Shown here in pieces: positions 59,690-64,000 of a DNA stretch of 64,000 nucleotides. Each line of letters begins with the position of its first letter. Position 1 is the first letter of the stretch. Under the pieces are notes generated by a model. It made no database searches. It had not been told where the DNA came from and saw only the letters and a list, made by a program, of their open reading frames with translations. Position numbers and translations under genes: made by a program. The stretch is from Antedon mediterranea (Eukaryota > Echinodermata > Crinoidea > Comatulida > Antedonidae). Location of the stretch: assembly GCF_964355755.1 (NCBI RefSeq), contig NC_092676.1:7112288-7176287 (forward strand). The letters run 5' to 3'.

Positions 59690-60262
59690 ATGCATGCCTG
59701 TAGGGTGGCACGGCTGTAGTATGGCACGCCTGCAGTATGGCACGCCTGCAGTATGGCACGCCTGCAGTATGGCACGCCTGTAGTATGGCACTGCTGTAGT
59801 ATGGCACGGCTGTATTATGGCACGGCTGTAGTATGGCACGCCTGCAGTATGGCACGCCTGCAGTATGGCACGCCTGCAGTATGGCACGCCTGTAGTATGG
59901 CACTGCTGTAGTATGGCACGGCTGTAGTATGGCACGCCTGCAGTATGGCACGCCTGCAGTATGGCACGCCTGCAGTATGGCACGCCTGCAGTATGGCACT
60001 GCTGTAGTATGGCACGGCTGTAGTATGGCACGGCTGCAGTATGGCACTCCTGCAGTATGGCACTGCTGTAGTATGGCACTCCTGCAGTATGGCACTGCTG
60101 TAGTATGGCATGCCTACAGTATGGCACTCCTGTGGTATGACACTCCTGCAGTATGGCACTCCTGCAGTATGGCAATCCTGCAGCATGGTACTCCTGCAGC
60201 ATGGCACTCCTGCGGTATGGCACGCCGCTGCTGTATTGCATGCCGCTGCTGTATTGCATTCT
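59690..60262. repeat. 15-bp minisatellite, about 37 units
   Basis: The unit is CTGCAGTATGGCACG with variants (CTGTAGTATGGCACT, CTGCAGCATGGCACT). Fifteen bases is a multiple of three, so all frames stay open on the minus strand and give pentapeptide repeats up to 201 codons; this is an artefact of the repeat. Confidence 0.95.
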
Positions 60263-60383
60263 GATATTAAGTAGAATATATAAATACAGTAATATTGTGT
60301 ATTTGTTTGTGTTTTCAGTATATTTTTCTTAAAATTGAGATCATTTTAAAATCTTTCGTGGTTTACATTATTGCTATTATATA

Positions 60384-60560
60384 ATAATAATAATAATAAG
60401 ATTTTTATAGCGCACATACCACTCCAGAGTGCTCAAGGCGCATTTAAAAATAAAAAATAAATAAATCATACAAATTCCTGACAAATAAAATGCAATTTCT
60501 TTGGAGGGTCCCCATCCGTTGTCATTCTGTCGCGGTCCCGGACCCCGGATAATGATTGAT
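60384..60560 (-). repeat. 3' end of a dispersed retroelement with (ATT)n tail
   Basis: On the minus strand: GCGCCTTGAGCACTCTGGAG, then GTGCGCTATAAAAATCTTAT and (TTA)n. A related GGCGCTATATGAATTG end is at about 47345. Confidence 0.45.
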
Positions 60561-60772
60561 AATGATAATGATTGATTATCGTTTGTAATATCTGTTATTA
60601 ACAAACTGTTTCTGTGATGAAATTTGTACAACTCAAATTTGACCAAAATGTTTTGGGACCGCCATAATGGCTTTGTAATTCATAATAAACCAAAATCACT
60701 TTAAACATTTTTATAACCGTGAAATTCAAGGGCTGTTAATTTCGAGCATCTAAAAAATCTGGTTGAGACCAA

Positions 60773-60918
60773 GTGTGTGCCTCATTTTTATGGTGTAACT
60801 TGGGTACAACTTGATACCCTAAAGCTCTGTCTACACTATCAAAATGAGTGTGTGCCTCATTTTTATGGTGTAACTTGGGTACAACTTGATACCCTAAAGC
60901 TCTGTCTACACTATCAAA
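60773..60918. repeat. 76-bp tandem duplication next to MITE family A
   Basis: GTGTGTGCCTCATTTTTATG through CTCTGTCTACACTATCAAA occurs at 60773-60843 and again at 60849-60918; the duplication includes the left end of the MITE. Confidence 0.85.
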
Positions 60919-61028
60919 CTTTGTGATAAAAAAATGTGATGTGCCCATATATGGACATGATGATGTCATATCACTACCATATTTGGACACATCACACTTA
61001 AACTAGTTTAATAGTGTAGACAGCTTAA
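60891..61028. repeat. MITE family A copy
   Basis: CTAAAGCTCTGTCTACACTA at the left; AACTAGTTTAATAGTGTAGA at the right. See 42360. Confidence 0.75.
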
Positions 61029-61803
61029 GAACTTTTTTCTAATTATTCAAATTTTTTGATCAAATTTGTTTTATTACAGTACATATTTATTTACCTTTTT
61101 TTAAACATTTTTTTTATAGTTGACTGTTTATATTTATTCAGTATCTTTATGTATTGTATTTTAATTATAATATTAACAATGTTTACTGTAATAATCGGAT
61201 TTAATATATAGGTGCAATGAATAGATTGTAATTTTCTTTTCTAACTATTGTTATTGTTTCGTTCAAATTTAAATACAGAACAAAGATATTTTCTTCTGGT
61301 AACAAATTGGTCTTAAGATGAGTAATGTTTTATTTTTATATAGATTAGATTCATAGTGTTGGTTATTAAGATATGTTAAGTTAGGTGCTATCCTTCAATC
61401 TAGATGGAATGTACTTTGTATATTAGAGAACTTTTAAAGATTTATTTCATGCATGCGTAAATATAAGCCTATATGCAACTGATTATTAATTATATTGATA
61501 GTATTAATGAGGTATGGTATATAAATATTTAAGAATTTGGATGTGTTTTGTCTTCGAAATGTTAGGTTTAAAATAACAGGACAAAAAAAGCTGGCATGTT
61601 TTAAAACATGGCAATTGGTACACCTTTATTTTATTAATATAATTTTGAAAATTATAGCTTGTATCCGGGGAAAAACCTGAAAGTTTGTTCTGTACCTTGA
61701 ATTAATTGTAATTTGTCACTTTAAAATCATTAGCTGCTAACTCTACACTTAATAGGATCAGACTGTCCTTTAAATTAGCTTATACATTTTCTCAGGAAAT
61801 AAT
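61029..61803. other. Intergenic AT-rich DNA
   Basis: I see no coding exon, RNA gene or clear repeat in this stretch. Confidence 0.4.
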
Positions 61804-61968
61804 ACAGTGGAAAGGGACACCTTTGGAACCCGAAAAAAAGTGTCCCCTTAGTAAGGGGTTGGCTAGTGTTAAAACACATTTTCCTTCACAGAAATTTCAC
61901 TTGACATTTTCCCTGTTCTATTTCACAGATTGAAACTGTCCCTTGCATAGGGGTGTCTCTCTACTGTG
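61804..61968. repeat. MITE with ACAGTGGAAAGGGACACC ends
   Basis: Left ACAGTGGAAAGGGACACCTT; right AGGGGTGTCTCTCTACTGTG. A degraded relative lies in DOP1 intron 13 (about 48835-49085). Confidence 0.65.
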
Positions 61969-62541
61969 AAATTTACTAGTTAAATACAGGTGCACGCCTC
62001 ATTCCTCGACAATGTAGATAACATGTTTTTCAATATTGGTTCTGGGATTCGGTTGTTGTACATATTATATTATAATAATGGAAAATATGTTGGAATATGA
62101 CTGCTCAATAAAAAACTAATCTTGTAAAATATTAATCTTCACATATTTTTATTTCTAAAAAAAATCTCATGTTTTTCTCTGTCTTGCAAATTGAAGATAT
62201 ATCACAGTCTGTAAATCACAGACCATTGCTTTGTCAATTTATAATACTCTATTCTCAACTCGCATCACCAATAATTAGACTTGCTCAAAGTCTGTAGATT
62301 GTCTTTTTTATGTTAGTCCACCAGTCAGCATTTTGATTTTTGTCTGAAAGCTGTGCTCAAGTATTATACATATGAAACGCCATATGTGCCAAAATATTCA
62401 TCTTTTTACTAATTTCAGTCTGGAACCTAGACTACGCCAATATTTCCAAACGTTTAAAAAGTTTTATTAGTTGTATAAGTTGTATTTATGGATGATGACG
62501 ATGACTTTGTGTGTTCATGTGCGTTTAATGCTTTTTTTCTA

Positions 62542-62655
62542 TCATGTTTTTTCATCAAGAACTTCTTTTGTAATTTCATCAAAACTAGTGCTGTCATCTG
62601 GATTTCGTTTTATTTGCGGCGCAACAGATTGGAATTTTAGTTTGAATTCTTCAAC
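62542..62655 (-). CDS. Probable 3'-terminal exon of an unidentified minus-strand gene
   Basis: After a pyrimidine-rich AAAG acceptor (62656-62659) the minus strand reads VEEFKLKFQSVAPQIKRNPD then DSTSFDEITKEVLDEKT-stop, 37 residues with protein-like composition and no stops. A minus-strand AATAAA (about 62468-62463) lies 75 bp after the stop. Upstream exons would be beyond 62.66 kb, either past the minisatellite or outside the window. I do not recognise the family. Confidence 0.4.
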   Translation of the reverse strand, partial: VEEFKLKFQSVAPQIKRNPDDSTSFDEITKEVLDEKT

Positions 62656-62877
62656 CTTTAAAGAGAAAACAAAAATTGTATTATATTATTATTTCGTATT
62701 TGTACTGAGATAGATGATTCTATTAAAGAACGCAGTTCCGTAGCCAGCAGTACGGTTGGTAAAGTTTCAACCTGACCACATTTTTACAGAGGCCTTTGAT
62801 AACCCAGTGGCTTGAACAGAGATTGTTCTCTTTTCCTGAAAAAACTGGACCACTTTATTTTTTGTGACTCGTATCCG

Positions 62878-63262
62878 GATATTCACCCCCTGGACATTTA
62901 CCCCCCGGACAACTACCCCCCGGACAACCACCACCTGGACCACTACCCCCTTAGGACAACTACCCCTTTAGGACAACTACCCCTTTAGGACAACTACCCC
63001 CCGGACAAATACCCCCAGGACAACTACCCCCCCGGACAAATACCCCCCCGGACAAATACCCCCCCGGACAAATACCCCCCGGACAACTACCCCCTTAGGA
63101 CAACAACCCCCTTAGGACAACTACCCCCTTAGGACAACTACCCCCTGGACAACTACCCCCTGGACAACTACCCCCCGGACAATTACCCCCTAGGAACAAT
63201 TACCCCCCGGACAATTACCCCCCGGACAATTACCCCCCGGACAACCACCCAGAAAACTATCC
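62878..63262. repeat. C-rich minisatellite, about 14-17-bp unit, some 24 copies
   Basis: Repeats of ACAACTACCCCCCGG with unit-length variation (GGACAAATACCCCC, AGGACAACTACCCCCTT, GGACAATTACCCCC). Strong strand asymmetry: almost all C on the plus strand. Confidence 0.93.
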
Positions 63263-64000
63263 CTTTAGAACACCCTAACCACCCAGACCATTCAACAACC
63301 TGACTCTGCAACAGTGTATAATAGGAATTAATAACTATATTTTAATTTGTTACTTTGACGAATTACTATTCATTATTGTAAACAAAAGTAAAAGATTGAA
63401 CATAAATATAGCCTGGTATAAACTGAAGATTGTCACACATGATCATAGGATAGTCGAACGAATTATATAGTACTCCCTGTATTTACTGTAAAGACTGGGT
63501 TCGCTAATAATAATAATAATTTTTGCGTCAGGACAATGCTTCGATAACCACTGGTCTTAAAAGAATTAATTTTTGTCTCAAATTTGTCATATATGTATTT
63601 TTGTACACTTGAAGAATAATATCACTTTTGATATTTGACCTCAATGTTCACTCACCGAATAAACGTCGATCTTTAAATAAATTCCCCTCAAATAAACGGT
63701 GACCATGTCACTCCCATGAAACATCATATGGAATAATCGGCGTCTATTTCCATTAGATTATACCCCCTCCCATTGAATAAACAACTTTCTTCCAATAAAT
63801 GTCCACCTAAAAACCACCTAAACAATAAACAGCCCAGGCCGTTTTTTCAATAAATACGGTACTTTAAATCTAGCACATCTAGGGTCTAGCGTACTGTTAA
63901 ACAGAATAATCGGTTAAAAACGGGTGTTTCAAAACTAGAGACCCGAGACCAGAGACCAGAGACCCAATACGAAAAGGGAGACCTAAATATACGAAAAGGG
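63263..64000. other. Right end of window
   Basis: Degenerate AATAAACG-type repeats at 63655-63850 and a short GAGACC(A/C)GAGACC repeat at 63938-63975. No gene supported. Confidence 0.4.

Noticed and set aside
59625-60264. Overlapping open frames of 111 to 201 codons on both strands
   Set aside because: They are the 15-bp minisatellite read in different phases; no start context, splice sites or unique sequence.
60736-60990. 84-codon minus-strand frame with a duplicated FDSVDRALGYQVVPKLHH segment
   Set aside because: It is the 76-bp tandem duplication plus a MITE read in one frame.
1-64000. CRISPR arrays, operons or prokaryotic mobile elements
   Set aside because: Spliced genes with GT-AG introns, polyA signals and animal protein families show this is eukaryotic DNA.

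Overview
The window is AT-rich metazoan DNA with short GT-AG exons, large introns and many short inverted-repeat elements. Gene content (a zona pellucida domain protein, a collagen/C1q protein, CHMP2B and a full-length DOP1) and the frequent AGGCCTA words in non-coding DNA suggest a marine deuterostome, most likely an echinoderm. That assignment is inference. Coordinates of spliced genes come from my own reading of splice sites and reading phase, with no transcript support.

Left part (1-27.5 kb, plus strand unless stated). The 3' half of a ZP-domain gene (exons 418-2060) is followed by a tandem array of four CHMP2B-related ESCRT-III genes: copy 1 (2937-7036), copy 2 (8207-11121), copy 3 (12065-15900) and a canonical CHMP2B (23445-27488, 212 aa, ending in a MIT-interacting motif). 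Copies 1-3 all splice into intact frames but stop at or shortly after the acidic stretch that precedes the C-terminal helix, so they lack the autoinhibitory and Vps4-recruiting tail. Copies 1 and 3 have also replaced the first helix with a series of lysine/arginine-rich micro-exons and share a TATA-box promoter. Between copy 3 and canonical CHMP2B lies a minus-strand gene (16890-20209, 5' end not found) with a GTF2I-like repeat and a C-terminal chromodomain, then a collapsed LTR element.

Middle (27.5-33.6 kb) is repeat-rich: a hAT-type MITE with a perfect 8-bp target duplication, a long palindrome, and a non-LTR retrotransposon fragment inserted inside a MITE.

Right part (33.7-59.1 kb) is a complete DOP1 (Dopey) gene, 24 coding exons joining to 7593 nt (2530 aa plus stop). 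A single-exon collagen/C1q secreted protein gene lies antisense in its intron 14. One MITE family recurs about every 2-3 kb through its introns. Beyond DOP1 are two minisatellites (15-bp unit at 59.7-60.26 kb; C-rich at 62.88-63.26 kb) and a probable terminal exon of an unidentified minus-strand gene (62542-62655).

The item most worth following is the tandem expansion of C-terminally truncated CHMP2B paralogues. Truncated ESCRT-III subunits are known elsewhere as dominant modulators of ESCRT (retroCHMP3 in some mammals; disease truncations of human CHMP2B).
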